From positions 14,048,130 through 14,112,129 of the forward strand of contig CM071574.1 of NCBI GenBank assembly GCA_036426205.1: a stretch of 64,000 nucleotides of DNA, written 5' to 3'. This stretch comes from Ascaphus truei. Taxonomy: Eukaryota; Chordata; Amphibia; Anura; Ascaphidae. The notes under the pieces were generated by a model that was not told the origin of the DNA, did not search any database, and saw nothing but the letters and a program-made list of their open reading frames with translations. Shown piece after piece: positions 1 through 10,975 of this stretch. The first letter of the stretch is position 1, and every line of letters begins with the position of its first letter. The position numbers and the translations under genes were made by a program.

Positions 1-142
1 TTTGCATCCCTCCACTATAACCCCACCTCTGCGTCTTCCTATAAATAAAGCCCGTCAATAGTGAGTAAAAAAGGGCACTGCTCCATATTCACTTGAATGG
101 ACCACAAGGTGTATGTATGTATATATGTATATATACATCTCA

Positions 143-300
143 GACAGGTCTGCAGCCCTGCCTTTCCCCATTATCTCTTAGCATACATACTTCCACTGCT
201 GCCAGGGATTCTGGGCAATGACATGGAAATGAGCAAGCAGTGTCACCTTTTGCTTTAAATCTATTTTAACATGGAGCCCCACAAGCATATGCCTGCCACA
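143..300. repeat. Palindromic interspersed repeat, family A, copy 1
   Basis: This stretch shares the order of motifs acaggtctgcagccctgcc, gggattctgggcaatgaca and tgtcacctttt with copies at 15724-16762 (itself interrupted) and 18478-18660. In the second copy the ends form an 18-bp perfect inverted repeat, which suggests a non-autonomous DNA transposon. This copy is followed by an AT microsatellite. The superfamily is not determined. Confidence 0.6.
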
Positions 301-301
301 T

Positions 302-330
302 TACACACATATATATATATATATATATAT
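302..330. repeat. AT dinucleotide microsatellite
   Basis: About 14 uninterrupted AT units next to family A repeat copy 1. Similar AT runs sit beside other repeats here (15407-15461, 18425-18460, 61060-61092). Confidence 0.9.
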
Positions 331-1780
331 ACAACCAGAAATACAAAGAAAAGTTGATGTAAAACCCATGAAATAATAGTTCCTTGAGAAAGACCATAAA
401 ACGAAAGGGAAAATAATCTTAATTTTATACATACATTTAATAAAGAAAAAAGCTTTCCAAATAGCACAACGCATCATTAAACATTTGATATTTGTCCAGT
501 TACAACTATCGACTTATGCGTTCTTTCCTTCCCCCTTAAATTACTGCAGTGCTGCAGCTGATCGGACTATATTTTCCATTTCTTATAAATAGCCACAAGA
601 AAAGTATTAATTATCCGTGTACGATTTAATGCACCAACTGCCCTAACCTTTCAGGTTTTCTTAAACGCCAGCATAACAAGCCATATCCATAGCAGCAAAT
701 GTGATTTATGACAGGAATCTTTAATTTCTGTTTTTAAATATGTTCCCCACCGATCTGCATGCATTTAAATACGGCTGCAACACTTTCCTCTGTCTTGAGG
801 CTGTTGTTTAATATTCAACGATAATTTTTGTCCACATACATTTCGGTCTATGTCACCTCAGATTAAATTATTACTGTTTGCAGCCTTTTCGGAGCAGGCC
901 TCGGGCCCTTATTTACCAGAATCAATGAAACCGTAATGAAAATCCATTTTTCATACTATCAACCCTGGCCTACTTTTATTTAGTTAGTGGTGTCAGAGCA
1001 AGCAATTCATTTTGTGCAAATGTCATGTGGAGACGAAAGGGCGCGCTATGAAAGGGTTAATTATGAAATGTGATCTACATATTGTCAAAATAGCATGGGG
1101 CATCCGCAACGGTTAAATGAAAATGAAAAAAGGTATCTTAATGCATGCAAAGTAATGTATATTGACGCATAACCAAGGCCCTTTATGATGAATATTGAAA
1201 TATATATGCAAAGTAAAGGAAATGTGTTATGTTATAGATCTCTGTGTACATCGGAAGCAAATGAGCCATTTATATTCCACAATTTAGTGAATATCTAGCG
1301 TTTATTGGTACAGAGCACATAGGAGTGTATTTGTCTTTGTAATTTATTTAGGTAAATATATTTATTCTTCTAGGGGTTTCTGTGCTTTGCTTAGTTTCAG
1401 AGTCCATTGCATAAATATTTAACAGCACGTCTCAAATGTTATTCATGTAATTTATCAGAGGAGACATGGTGGATGTAACTATAAGAACTTTTGATGCTGC
1501 ACCTTAACCAAAACTTACCATTGATAAAACTACAACAGATCCCTTCTGCGATCTCACTTGTGAAGAATTGCATTACAGCGCATTCAATGCACGTTGATGT
1601 TATTTGTTCATCTCATAAATGGGCTGTGAGTATAGTATATCATGCATTTTTATACCTAAAAAAATAGAAATATGTGCTTCAATAAATTAAAACACATGGG
1701 TGATATGTATATAAAACTGAAGTCATTTTAACATCTCTTGAGAAACTGTGTGTGTGAGTGTTACTGCTAATCAAATGATG
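330..1780. other. Low-repeat DNA, candidate conserved non-coding block
   Basis: No open reading frame, LINE protein match or terminal repeat is visible. The part from about 600 to 1700 is AT-rich, mixed in composition and contains homeodomain-type cores such as TTAATTA at 1057-1063. This texture is common in vertebrate developmental enhancers, but only an alignment with another species could show conservation. The regulatory role is a guess. Confidence 0.25.
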
Positions 1781-2494
1781 GATGTATCAGATTGACACGT
1801 ATCTTCATGCCCTTATTTCCGTTTAGCAAGTGTAACGGTGTTTCCCCCACCCTCTGGGAGATTCCCCTGTTACAAGGTGTATGGTGCATGCTACCTGTTG
1901 ACTCACAAGAGGCGGAGGTGTCTGCCCATGGTTGGGGGGACTGCAGAACAGGCTTCTGGGGTACATGCCCGACATTTACTCCATGGTACTCAGCGCCTCC
2001 ATCTGCTGTAGGCTCTAGATGTATGAAGGTAATCTCCTACAGTAGAACATACTCCTCTCCCACGGAAAGATTACACACCAGGCAGGAGGTAAATATAACA
2101 GGAACCAGTTTATTCTTCTGCTCAGCACAGTCTCTAGGCAAATCTGCCCAATGCAGTCACAGCTCTGGTCTCTCAAACTTCAGATGGTCCCATGACCTTC
2201 ACTATGGGTAAAGGGCCCCCCGCAGCAGTCCTAGCTCTTCCCTGATTCTCTAGCAGGACCATGGGAATAGGTAATCACTCACTCCCACCCCCCCTTCCCG
2301 AAGGGAAGAGGACCTGGACCTGCCAATGCACAGCAGCCCGATGTGATACCTTGTGTCTATCACGGTAGAGACCCAACTAACAATTTATATATGCAACTCA
2401 TTTAAGTACAGTAAGGGGAAGGTACAAGGTCTGAATTCAGGATTGGGTAGAACATAGACCTGATCCCACCTCCTCCCTGTCACTCAAGGGTACT

Positions 2495-3050
2495 AAAAAC
2501 ACAGCGCACAACGCTCATAGTGCATTAAAAATTATATTAGTAACCACAAAATAAAGGTCAGTATTAAGCGTACATTTAGATAGAAAAAACAATCATTTCA
2601 GGGTTAATGTTACCCAAGCACCAACGGACGCCAATAGAGATGTCGTGGCTCTCTCCTTCTCAATCCCTCAGCCTCGGGGTAGGGCCTGGATAGTCTTCCG
2701 ATCGGTTAGCTGTTAGTACAGCCCTCAGCCTCAAGGTAGTACTTAGGAGGTCTCCAGTTCAGCTGAACAGCAGTACAGCCAATTCGCCGTGTTAAGCAAT
2801 AATGTCTCTCACTGTTCCAGTCTCTGTAGCAGCGGAGCACACGCTGTGGGGCGTCTGGATTCGGCGCTTCCGGGTTCGTGACGTCACACGATCGTGACTG
2901 GGTGTCGCAAGTCAGCAAAAGCACCGGGCTGGTTCTCACGGGGTGGTTGGTAGTGAGGGTTCACAAGTAGTCTTTAGTCCAACGCGTTTCGAGACCACAG
3001 GGGTCTCTTCATGAAGTCTCTAGCGCACTAATTTTTCACATTTTCTCACT
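2495..3050 (-). mobile_element. Short non-coding Penelope/retrozyme-like element with hammerhead-type motif
   Basis: A 556-bp insertion flanked by a 13-bp direct repeat, actcaagggtact, at 2482-2494 and 3051-3063, which is a clear target-site duplication. It has no protein-coding potential beyond short chance frames. Near its right end the minus strand carries a hammerhead-like core (2979-3016). Penelope-like elements are known to carry hammerhead ribozymes in their terminal regions and to make target duplications of variable length, so this looks like a small passenger mobilised in trans. That mobilisation is inference. Confidence 0.6.
2979..3016 (-). ncRNA. Hammerhead ribozyme-like motif
   Basis: Read on the minus strand: a degenerate CTTCATGA in place of CTGATGA, a 6-bp stem II (GAGACC pairing with GGTCTC across a CCTGT loop), then GAAAC and the palindromic stem III sequence ACGCGT. 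The first core has substitutions, so cleavage is doubtful, but the layout is that of Penelope-associated hammerheads with very short stem III. Confidence 0.55.
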
Positions 3051-3149
3051 ACTCAAGGGTACTGCCTGAGTGGGGAAAACCCATGATTGGTCCTAACACT
3101 GCCTGCTGTTACCAGGACTGGCATATCAGGATAGGACAAAATAGTAGCC

Positions 3150-3845
3150 AGACATGACATGGCTTCATAAGATAATAGCATTACTTTTATCGTTCATTAA
3201 AAAATAGGTAAAACATTTAGATAACATGGTATTTCAGCATTCAGTGGTTTATATTCTTGTTAAAGCTGTGCAAGTGAAAAATTATTCCCATGAATACATA
3301 GGGTTCAGTACAAAAAAAACATTCAAAATATTTTTATTCCAAACTTGTTTATGTACCTTTCATAATAAAAAAATTCCCAGATACAAGTTTCCTCTCAGCA
3401 TTTACAAGTGGGAAAGAAAAGTAGCCCAATATTTATTTTACAATTACTATATAAAACAAAATATGAAAAATGTCATACAAAATATCATTGTGCTTTCATC
3501 TCTCAAGTAAAGATATACAAATTATTTGTGAGTTCTTCAGACATTTTACAATCGGTTATTAGTTCACAAGTTCAAAAAAATCTGCTTCAAACTTTGGCTA
3601 ATTTGAAATGTATTTTTTGCTGTAAGCATCAAGTCACCCAAACATAACCCTAAAAATAATTCCAGGAAACTCAACAAAGAGTCCCCAAGAATCACTAAAC
3701 ACAATGAAAAGAACCTATGAATTGCTGGCACAGGTTCCCATTTTCCAATACAATCATATTGTCTATGGTTTCTCATCCATCATTCTTTATGTAATGTAAG
3801 TGCTATTTAAGTTAAATTCCCTGTTTGCTAGTAAATGCTAATGTA
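3150..3845. other. Anonymous DNA
   Basis: AT-rich sequence with short chance frames on both strands, overlapping and without recognisable domains. I see no repeat structure or gene. Confidence 0.5.
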
Positions 3846-4010
3846 CAGATGTAGCAGAACTACGACCACTTCTGTCCCGGCTCCAGAGGATTATCGCTGT
3901 GGAGGGTGGGTCCAACTTGGAAGCATGGACCTCCCTTAGCGATGTTGCATTTATCTTTTTCAGCCATGGCACCGGAGACAGTGAGTTCTGCTACAGTACA
4001 TCTGCATAGG
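3846..4010. mobile_element. MITE-like element with inverted ends
   Basis: The left end reads tacagatgtagcagaact. The right end (gagttctgctacagtacatctgc) is its reverse complement apart from an insertion of a few bases. A related left-end motif (acagatgtagcaaaactta) occurs at 36310. This suggests a small non-autonomous DNA transposon of about 160 bp. The superfamily and target duplication are unresolved. Confidence 0.45.
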
Positions 4011-4381
4011 AACTTGCTACTTGCTATACGTACATACAGTATGGCTTTGTGCACAAATTCTACCAGAGTCAAATAGTAGTGACAATTGGAAACATTATCA
4101 AAGAAACCAATGTTGAGATCACCTTAGTAAGTAATCTCAATAACGTTTTAGCTTGATCAGTTTGAGTTGAACATCTTGAGATGTTAGTAAGACAAAAACA
4201 CACAGTACTGCCTTGGTATAAACAGCACAGAGGACTTTGATCTATTTGGAAAGACTTGCAGATTAACTGTTTCAGGGAGGAAACAATGGGGGTTATTCAC
4301 TAAACATCAATAGTCATAAGAGATCATTAACACCCCATTCACTAGAATAGTCATTAATCGCCTCTCATGTGACCACACTAG

Positions 4382-4718
4382 TAGAGGTGGCCAATTTTTG
4401 GGGGGCTGATTTGGATCCGCAGCGGATCGGCCGGTTCAGCGGATCAGTATCAAAAATGTCGATTCGCCTTATGCGGATTTTCCTTTTTACATCGACAATC
4501 CGCGGATCGTATTCATAAAATCCGACCGCGAATTGCGAAATCCATGGATGGATTGTTAAAATCCACCAGCAAATTGTATACAATGGCGGTTTTAGATGAA
4601 TCCGTGCGGATTTAAACTATAACAATCCTTTGGCGAATTGTACATGGCGAAACGGATTTTGAATGGCAAATTCGGAAAAATCCTGAGAAACAGATTTGGA
4701 CTGGTTCACCCATCTCTA
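4382..4718. mobile_element. hAT-type MITE (family D)
   Basis: The ends tagaggtggccaa and ttcacccatctcta are imperfect inverted repeats. The flanking 8-mers cacactag (4374-4381) and tacactag (4719-4726) match at seven of eight positions, as expected of a hAT target duplication. The 337-bp interior is non-coding. A sequence starting at 20152 (tagagatgggcaaaacc) has the same kind of end. Confidence 0.6.
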
Positions 4719-4928
4719 TACACTAGTCAAGTGAACAAACCCCTACAGATGCAGCGGCCATTATTTTATCAAATCACGGTGCCATTTTCGTGTGCGCTGC
4801 TGTACTCCACACAGCATTAACGCCGCCAATCGCCCCAGGCACATGTATTTATCGCGGTTGCTTTGTTTGAATTTCATGGATTGTGTACAATTAAATGCAA
4901 TGAAATGAATGAATTGTAATGTGTACAG

Positions 4929-5265
4929 CAGCTGTGTGCAAAGTGGGGGGTGCGAGATTACCGGCGGGGGCACGGGGGTTTACAGAGGTTCCGCGCGCTT
5001 CCCGAACGCACTTAAATTAAGTCCTGGATGACCTGCAGGGCCTCTGTAAACAATGCTTACCTTGATTCAGCCGGCATCTGGAGACGCGTCGCCATGGCAA
5101 CGCAGCGCCAAATGACGCCGCGGGTCCATGTGATGTCACGTTGCTACGGCAACGTGACGTCATGATGCCCAGACGCCGGGAATCAAGGTAAAGAGGAGGA
5201 GGGAGGGGGGCCCGCGGAGAGGACATCCGGCAGGGGGGCGCAGGGAAAAAAGTTTGTGCCCCCCT
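4929..5265. mobile_element. hAT-type MITE (family C), copy 1
   Basis: A 337-bp element with a left end like cagctgtgtgcaaag and a right end like gtttgtgcccccct. It is flanked by a perfect 8-bp target duplication, gtgtacag, at 4921-4928 and 5266-5273, the hAT signature. The interior is GC-rich and palindromic around gccatggcaacg and cgttgctacggcaacg. Other copies lie at 38215-38540, 52670-53007 and, split, at 53440-58536. It encodes no transposase. Confidence 0.85.
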
Positions 5266-5274
5266 GTGTACAGT

Positions 5275-5344
5275 ACTGTGCTTCTGTGCTACTGCGTTAC
5301 TGTGCTACTGCGTTACTGTGCTACTGTGCTACTGTGCTACTGTG
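5275..5344. repeat. Tandem repeat, unit about 9 bp
   Basis: Seven to eight units of the type ctactgtg(c), some as ttactgtg or ctactgcg, start immediately after the target duplication of the hAT MITE. Confidence 0.85.
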
Positions 5345-5689
5345 TCAATTTCATGTGTTTTAAAGCCAGAACTCTAAAATGCCATTTTCTACACTCGCCT
5401 GCACTCGCGTCTTAAGGTGGTACGGTTGGAAGAAATCCCGCGCCATGACATGGGTATTCAGAGGTATACAAACGCATGATTTGTTCGAATAACGGTCGCT
5501 GCATCTGTAAATATGCAAATCCATTTTGTCTATCAGGCTCCATATGCCAAACATCTAAGCTCTTCCCCTGGACATATTAAAGATTCATTTATTATCTGCA
5601 TACCTCAACTTTGTAGTCAACTACATTTTATAAAATAATATAGCATTTACCGGGAGTCAAAAACGAGTTCAAAGTTCGAGTAGCTATAC

Positions 5690-5960
5690 TATAATAATAA
5701 TATGTCCTGGTATTGCGCTGCTAGTTTTAAGTAGCGCTTTACAAGACATTTTGCAGGCACAGGTTCCTACCCCGTGGAGCTTACAATCTATGTTTTTGGT
5801 GCCTGAGGCACAGGGAGATAAAGTGAGTTGCCCTAGGTCACAAGGAACCAAAACGGGGATTTGAACCAGGCTCCACTTCCACTTGCAAACTCAGTCCCAG
5901 TCAGTGTCTTTACTGTCTTTAATCCCTGAGCAACTCCCTCTCCCATATTGATCCAAGAGA
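5690..5960 (-). repeat. SINE-like or LINE-tail repeat
   Basis: The stretch holds ttcctaccccgtggagcttacaat, tgcctgaggcacaggga, ttgccctaggtcacaagg and gggatttgaacc. The last, on the minus strand, reads GGTTCAAATCCC and resembles a tRNA-type B box. The layout recalls vertebrate tRNA-derived SINEs with a conserved core. A diverged piece of a similar sequence sits at 11860-11960. No clear A box or tail was found, so the type is tentative. Confidence 0.45.
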
Positions 5961-6252
5961 AGGTGTTGGTGGCTCTCAGCTATCACTAATGCTGGCAGTG
6001 TATTCACAAATGTAAAAAATATATTTTTAAAACTTTAATCTCCAGTCACAAAATACCAAAAATTGCCAGCTTTAAAACCCAAACAAACATTCCACTCTAA
6101 TCTGTAAAATGTGAATAAAAAAAATTGGTTGAACAGCAGGATCCAAAAAAAAAAAGCACCAATCAACTCACCAGGTACGAAAAAATAAAAAAAGTTTAAT
6201 GATTCACATGATAAAAAACAAAAAAACAAACTAACATACAAGGACAAATTCC

Positions 6253-6288
6253 TCTCATGCGTTTCAGGCTCTGCAGCCCTTTCTCAAG
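6253..6288 (-). ncRNA. Hammerhead ribozyme-like motif
   Basis: Minus strand: CTTGAGA core-like segment, stem II formed by GGCT and AGCC around CTGC, then T-GAAAC and GCATGAG. The catalytic CUGAUGA is substituted, so this is a relic or a variant. Its place downstream of a Penelope-like coding end matches the intact element (motif at 54210-54248). Confidence 0.45.
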
Positions 6289-7133
6289 GAGTGTAATAGG
6301 GGTCAGATGAAATAAGGTATATATAGCCCCTCCTCTGAACTCTCACACACCTGAAATATATACAGGTGATTGAAACGTAGATGTTAACCCTTGGATGTGT
6401 GTAAGTCTCCATGCTAATAATAGGTAGAAAAAAAGGGCGAATTATCGATCTATACTATGATTTATATCAATAGATAATTGAACATGATGGATAAAAAAAA
6501 AAACAACAATCGGTGGCTAATCCAATTGTCATATAGACAAGAATTCATCTTGCCCTGCACAAACTGATATCAATGAGTATAAATCCCGTTGATAATTGAA
6601 ATAACCACCCATCTAGCATGAGAGACCAAGACACATATCAACACATTGATTGCACATATATAAAAAAAAAAAACTGGCATGACATCAATGGTATAACGCA
6701 CACGACACAAAGGGAATGCTAAAAAGATTATATATCAAATAAAAGTGATACATAAAAGAAAGAAACAAAAGAAGAAAAACCTAAAGACACACAATGGGTG
6801 TACAAACATATTAGTAAAATGATTGTTTCAGCAAATCAAAAGATCAAAAACAAGTCCTGTTAATGATGTAATCTATGGACTATGTGATTACACCAATGAC
6901 AAGACATATAATCCTATCATGGGAAACCAATGTGTTTAGTGCTATTTCAAAAATATTGTTGAAAAATCTTATCTATTATCATTTAGTATAACTCAATAGC
7001 CCAAAGATAACATATAGTAATCAGAAAAACTATTTAAACAATTAAATGTTATGTATATTAAAGTGTGGGTGTGGAACCAATGTAGTATACCATGAGAGAG
7101 TTCCCAAAAGGAAAAGATCCAGATAGAATGTGA

Positions 7134-7512
7134 TCATAAAAAGTATTTCAAATCCCATTGGGTATTTAACCCATTTGGGATAAGAGTATTTAAGGAAAAA
7201 ATCCAATGGGCCTCTCTCTTGTATAATGCGTTGGTTCTATCATCTCCACGACTATGAGTCTGAACAGTTTCAATGGCAACACATTTGAAATTAAGAAGAG
7301 AACCATTTTGACATATATCAAAGTGTTTGGACACAGGATGCACTTTGTCTCGTTTTAAGATGAGTCTCATGTGTTCCATTATCCGTATCTTAAACATAAG
7401 AGACGTGAGACCAATGTATCTTTTGTTACAACCGCATATAAGCATATAGATAACAAAATCTGTGTTGCAATTGATAAAGGTGGTTATGTTATGTGACCTG
7501 GTATTCTCCGCA
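7134..7512 (-). pseudogene. GIY-YIG endonuclease fragment of a Penelope-like protein
   Basis: The translated minus strand includes MLICGCNKRYIGLTS, which corresponds to VLACACGHKYVGRT of the intact element at 54719-57139. It continues through an arginine-rich helix (IRIMEHMRLI), then HPVSKHF and the block KREAHWIFSLNTLIPNGLN with the expected glutamate. The YIG tyrosine and glycine are kept. The GIY part lies upstream of the only methionine and is partly recognisable. The end WDLKYFL matches WELKHFL of the intact protein, so the C terminus is complete. The fragment is cut off from the thumb region by frame changes, so it is a dead copy. Confidence 0.75.
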
Positions 7513-7627
7513 TCTGAAAATATTCTTGTCTTAGTTATATATGGACAAATTTTGCATCGATTACAAGGATAGCAACCTGTTAATTTTGGAAAAAAATCTC
7601 TTTTAAAGCGAGTTTTATCAGTTTTAA

Positions 7628-8133
7628 TTACACTTGGAGAATGATATTGCCCAATGTTGGTAATTTTTTAAAGACAAACTTGGGAGTTATTGTTGTTATA
7701 TCTTTCAAAAGATGATCAACATTGCGAATGGACCAATGTTTATTTATTATGCGTTTGATCACATAAGCTTGGTTGCTTAAAGTGGTTACAAAATACAGAG
7801 GATCCAGGTCAGACATAATTTTATCTTGTTTACCCTGTTTCAAAGAAACATGACTACCATCCAACATCTCCTCTCTATTTTGATTGAGATCATTTTGGTT
7901 GGCTTCAATCAAAATTTTTTGATTGTATCCTCTGACACGGAACCGATTAGTGAGCTCTGTAGCTCTAAGATGGTAATCCTCAAGGTAATAACAACTCTGG
8001 CGTAGGCGTATGAACTGGCCATAAAGTATTCCTCTGAAAAGAGTATGACTATGTACACTGTGTGCATGGAGAAGAGTGTTTCTAGAGTGCTCTTTTCTAA
8101 AAATATCTGTATGGACATTTGATCTAAACCCAC
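7628..8133 (-). pseudogene. Penelope-like RT thumb/linker fragment, frameshifted
   Basis: Two overlapping minus-strand frames (7628-7912 and the 7909-8133 region) together give the post-RT segment. In one frame the RKEHSRNTLLHAHS block matches RKENSRNMLLNARS (residues 481-494) of the intact Penelope-like protein. It is followed by YGQFIRLR, FRVRGY, then VIKRIINKHWSI and FVFKKLPTLGNII. The match begins at about residue 475 of the 806, so everything upstream, including the catalytic RT motifs, is missing. Confidence 0.7.
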
Positions 8134-8143
8134 AAATAATTTG

Positions 8144-8301
8144 AATGAAAGTCTCAGATGAAGGTTTCTGATGGGTGGTATGAGAAATATAGACAGAGTC
8201 CCAGGGTGCTGGTTAGTCCCTTAGCGATGTCCACATCCGCTGGTACCTCTGTCTATATTTCTCATACCACCCATCAGAAACCTTCATCTGAGACTTTCAT
8301 T
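8144..8301. repeat. Perfect 55-bp inverted repeat with 48-bp spacer
   Basis: The left arm (8144-8198) and the right arm (8247-8301) are exact reverse complements over 55 nt. The spacer is 8199-8246. It sits directly at the truncated 5' side of the decayed Penelope-like element. Inverted terminal fragments are a known oddity of Penelope insertions. The perfect match contrasts with the decayed coding region next to it. Confidence 0.9.
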
Positions 8302-8544
8302 TGGATTACAGTATCTTGGACATTTTTAGCGCCGGGAATTTTTATTTTGTATTTGTATGTATTTTTACAGGTTTTGGAATAATCTGTTTATTAGTTCCCC
8401 TGGCAGCTTCCACTACCACTTACTAGTGGTGATCATTTTCACTTTTATTGTATGTGTCACCATAGTATGTGTATCACTTGCACTTTGTAGATTAGCGCTT
8501 GTAGAGGGTATAATATTGTTGTTGTTTGTTCACAAATAATTTGA

Positions 8545-9080
8545 GATCAAGATAATCTGTAGTAATTTTTCTATAACATATTTATTACTTTATTTTGCTT
8601 TTCCGCCCGCCTTCAATTCAGGGGTGCAGATTGTGTTTGTATAATGTGTAGTCACAAAAAAAAGGGGATGTATAAAGAAATATTGGTACAACCCTACAGC
8701 ATTTATGCACGGTTATTTTAATAAAGCCGTGTCAGGAGCTGCCCCAACAACCGCGCTATTAAGTACTGATTATTTATACTGTAGTACAAATGAGTAAGAA
8801 CATGAAAAAGGAAAGAAAGATTATAAAGTTGAAAACCTAAATCTCATGAAGCTCTTCATAATTCAATGCAATTTACTCTTCCAAAGTCCTCTGACTAAAA
8901 ATAATATTCTACATCGACATTGAGTTTAGCCAAACAAACATTCCCGGCTTTCTTTTTTTTCAGGCATGAAAAGCATATCGTAGCCTACAGAGAAACTCAC
9001 TGCTTTAACATGGTTATAGCTCCATTTACAGACTTTCTGATAGGTTCATAAATGGAGACTAGAAGGAGGAGGGAAGGGAA
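8545..9080. other. Anonymous AT-rich DNA
   Basis: No reading frame, repeat ends or gene fragment recognised. From about 8800 onward the composition becomes more complex and leads into the candidate conserved block. Confidence 0.45.
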
Positions 9081-9560
9081 TAAAATTTAATAACAGAATA
9101 AAAATGTAAATAAAGATTTGCCTAAAATTACTTGTCCAGGAAATAATTCTCCCTCCCCCTTAAGCTAATACTTTGATAAGCTCTGTATGGTGATCCTGAT
9201 TTGGAGCGTGACCTTTGAAAATGCTCTGTAGCTTGATTAAAGATGTATTAAATTTGTTTAAATAAACCACGTTGTAATGGCACATCATTTGTAAGAAGCT
9301 ATTAGGGGGTTAGAGACTGTGCGGCTACTGCATTTGCATGAAAATGTGCCCGTTCGAACGCAGGAGCTCTCCTGAATTAGCTGCAAAGAGAAAGTGACAC
9401 TTTCATAATTTCATCTATAACAAAAAAGGATGAAACCTAATACTAAGCTGTTAGAAAGAGGAGGGACGGAGCATCAATAAAGTGGATGCAAAGCTGAAAA
9501 AATTCTCATTAAAGCAGATTCTTGTTCCGCGTTTGTAGTTTCACATGAAAGGTGACCTGT
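9080..9560. promoter_or_regulatory. Candidate conserved non-coding element
   Basis: The sequence lacks repeats and frames and is rich in possible transcription-factor sites: the octamer ATTTGCAT at 9332-9339, several TAAT cores, and TGACCTTTGA near 9208. The texture resembles vertebrate developmental enhancers. Conservation has not been tested, and the call is inference only. Confidence 0.25.
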
Positions 9561-10830
9561 AGTGAGCTACTGTATACATACGGTAGCAACTGATTTTGAA
9601 ACATTACAGTCCATATCCAATTTAAAAAAAAGATCTGTTTTGTTTATTTTTTTTAAATTTTAGGTACAATATAGGTATTTGACATGTATTGTATTGATAG
9701 TTGGTTGGTGATGATGAATAAGGGTCTTGATGCGTATGCCAGTGTCTGTTCTTAACAAAAAATAGCACATTCGCAAATAAGTTTGTGAAGAACGTCAGTG
9801 TTTTTGCCCCTAAGTGCTGCCTCGATTTTTGCCCATTTTATTTTCAAAACAAAGGTTAGGATTAAAAAATGTTTGCACCTAAATTGATAGGTTCTTACTG
9901 CAAATTTGCTGATATTTACAAATCAAGTGCTAATTGCAATTCATTAATTGACCAAATGTACCACATTTGCACTTGCCAGGTAATATACTGTAGGTTAATA
10001 GTACTGTACTTCTGCATAAACTGCTATTCAAAGAACAAAAATAATTTGCTCTACTACTGTATGATAGTTGTTTTATTGTCACCTGTCACTGTATATCACC
10101 TGTAGGAAGGTTTCTTATCATAGCTCAGACATTTTATAGTTGCAAACTTGCAACTTTTTTTTTACCTTTTATTTATTTGTGTGTTCGCCATTCAATATCG
10201 AAAAGGTCACCTACCTTTTGGTGGTTTGTCACTATGTATGCAGATAGACAATTGTGTCTTCCAATGTCAAAGGTTAAAGTGATGGAGAGGGACGATTATG
10301 TGAACGATACTTTGCAGAAAGTGGGTGACCATTAGGCACAGTACAAATATATACAGACACTTACAATTGCCACACACATGCACACACACAATGTTAATTA
10401 TATGTGTTGTACTATATTATATATTTATTTTCAAAGCCAGATGTGGAAATATGGGAAACCGCCAAAAGTCATATTGTGTACACAGTTGAGCTGAACAGCC
10501 TCATAATTAAAACTGGCCAATATTATTTTGGATGGAGCAGGATTTTGTGTTAGTTAGTTCCAATGCTAATTGCAACCGAGGAAGAATTCTCATATATACA
10601 GCTGTAGCCAACACAACGCACAAGCAACCATAGTTTTAAATCAGCTGCGTGCAAGATGATGGTGGGACTACTGCGCTATTTCACCTGTGGAAGCGCGCCC
10701 GCGGATGCAATAATGTTGGCTACTGAGTAATGATGTCTATTTACTATTGTTTGTTTGCAACGCATGATATCAAGAACCCAATAGAATTAGACAGTATATT
10801 TATGTATATACAGTATACTGTATATATACG
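9560..10830. other. Anonymous AT-rich DNA
   Basis: Low-complexity A/T stretches and short chance frames. A short CA run lies at about 10376-10390 and a palindromic TATA-rich tract at 10800-10828. No gene is seen. Confidence 0.45.
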
Positions 10831-10831
10831 G

Positions 10832-10975
10832 GATAGGTTTTCGGGATATCTCTGCTTCAGCACAGGTGGCTCAATCAGTGTCTCAGTCGAAGATTGAGCT
10901 ACCTGTGCTGAAGCAGGGATATCCTGAAAACCTGACCTGTTGTGGCCCTTGAGGGCTGGAGTTTGTCTACCCCTG
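10832..10975. mobile_element. hAT-type MITE (family B), copy lacking its left end
   Basis: A palindromic element centred on gcttcagcacaggtggctca and its complement. The right end (gtttgtctacccctg) is the family end, but the left cagggg end is absent. Copies of the family lie at 22394, 27449, 37867, 39256, 42045 and 53021. The 42045 copy has a perfect 8-bp target duplication. Confidence 0.75.

Larger units (their letters stand above)
1829..3150 (-). mobile_element. LTR-like retroelement copy, split by a later insertion
   Basis: The block shares several ordered motifs with the stretch at 61106-61855: a start near tgta...cccccaccct, then atggtgc, tacctgttga and acaagagg, then gcgcctcca, and near the far end cactgcctgc and aggactg. 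After removing the insertion at 2495-3050 and one target copy, about 750 bp remain, close to the 750 bp of the second copy. On the minus strand an AATAAA-type signal (tttatt near 2112) and an A/T-rich TATA-like site (near 2388) fit an LTR read right to left. No flanking gag or pol is visible, so it would be a solo LTR or fragment. The ends are not precise and no target duplication was found. Confidence 0.45.
6000..8143 (-). mobile_element. Decayed, 5'-truncated Penelope-like element
   Basis: Minus-strand remnant containing the C-terminal third of a Penelope-like protein (7134-8133, several frames), an AT-rich 3' region of about 850 bp and a hammerhead-like motif at 6253-6288. It is truncated at about 8143, where a perfect 55-bp inverted repeat begins. 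The 14-mer cacaaataatttga occurs both at 8131-8144 and at 8530-8543, bracketing the inverted-repeat segment. This might be a target duplication or a rearrangement footprint. Confidence 0.75.

Noticed and set aside
1792..2211. 139-codon plus-strand frame
   Set aside because: It runs across an LTR-like repeat whose second copy (61106-61855) does not keep the frame. No domain is visible.
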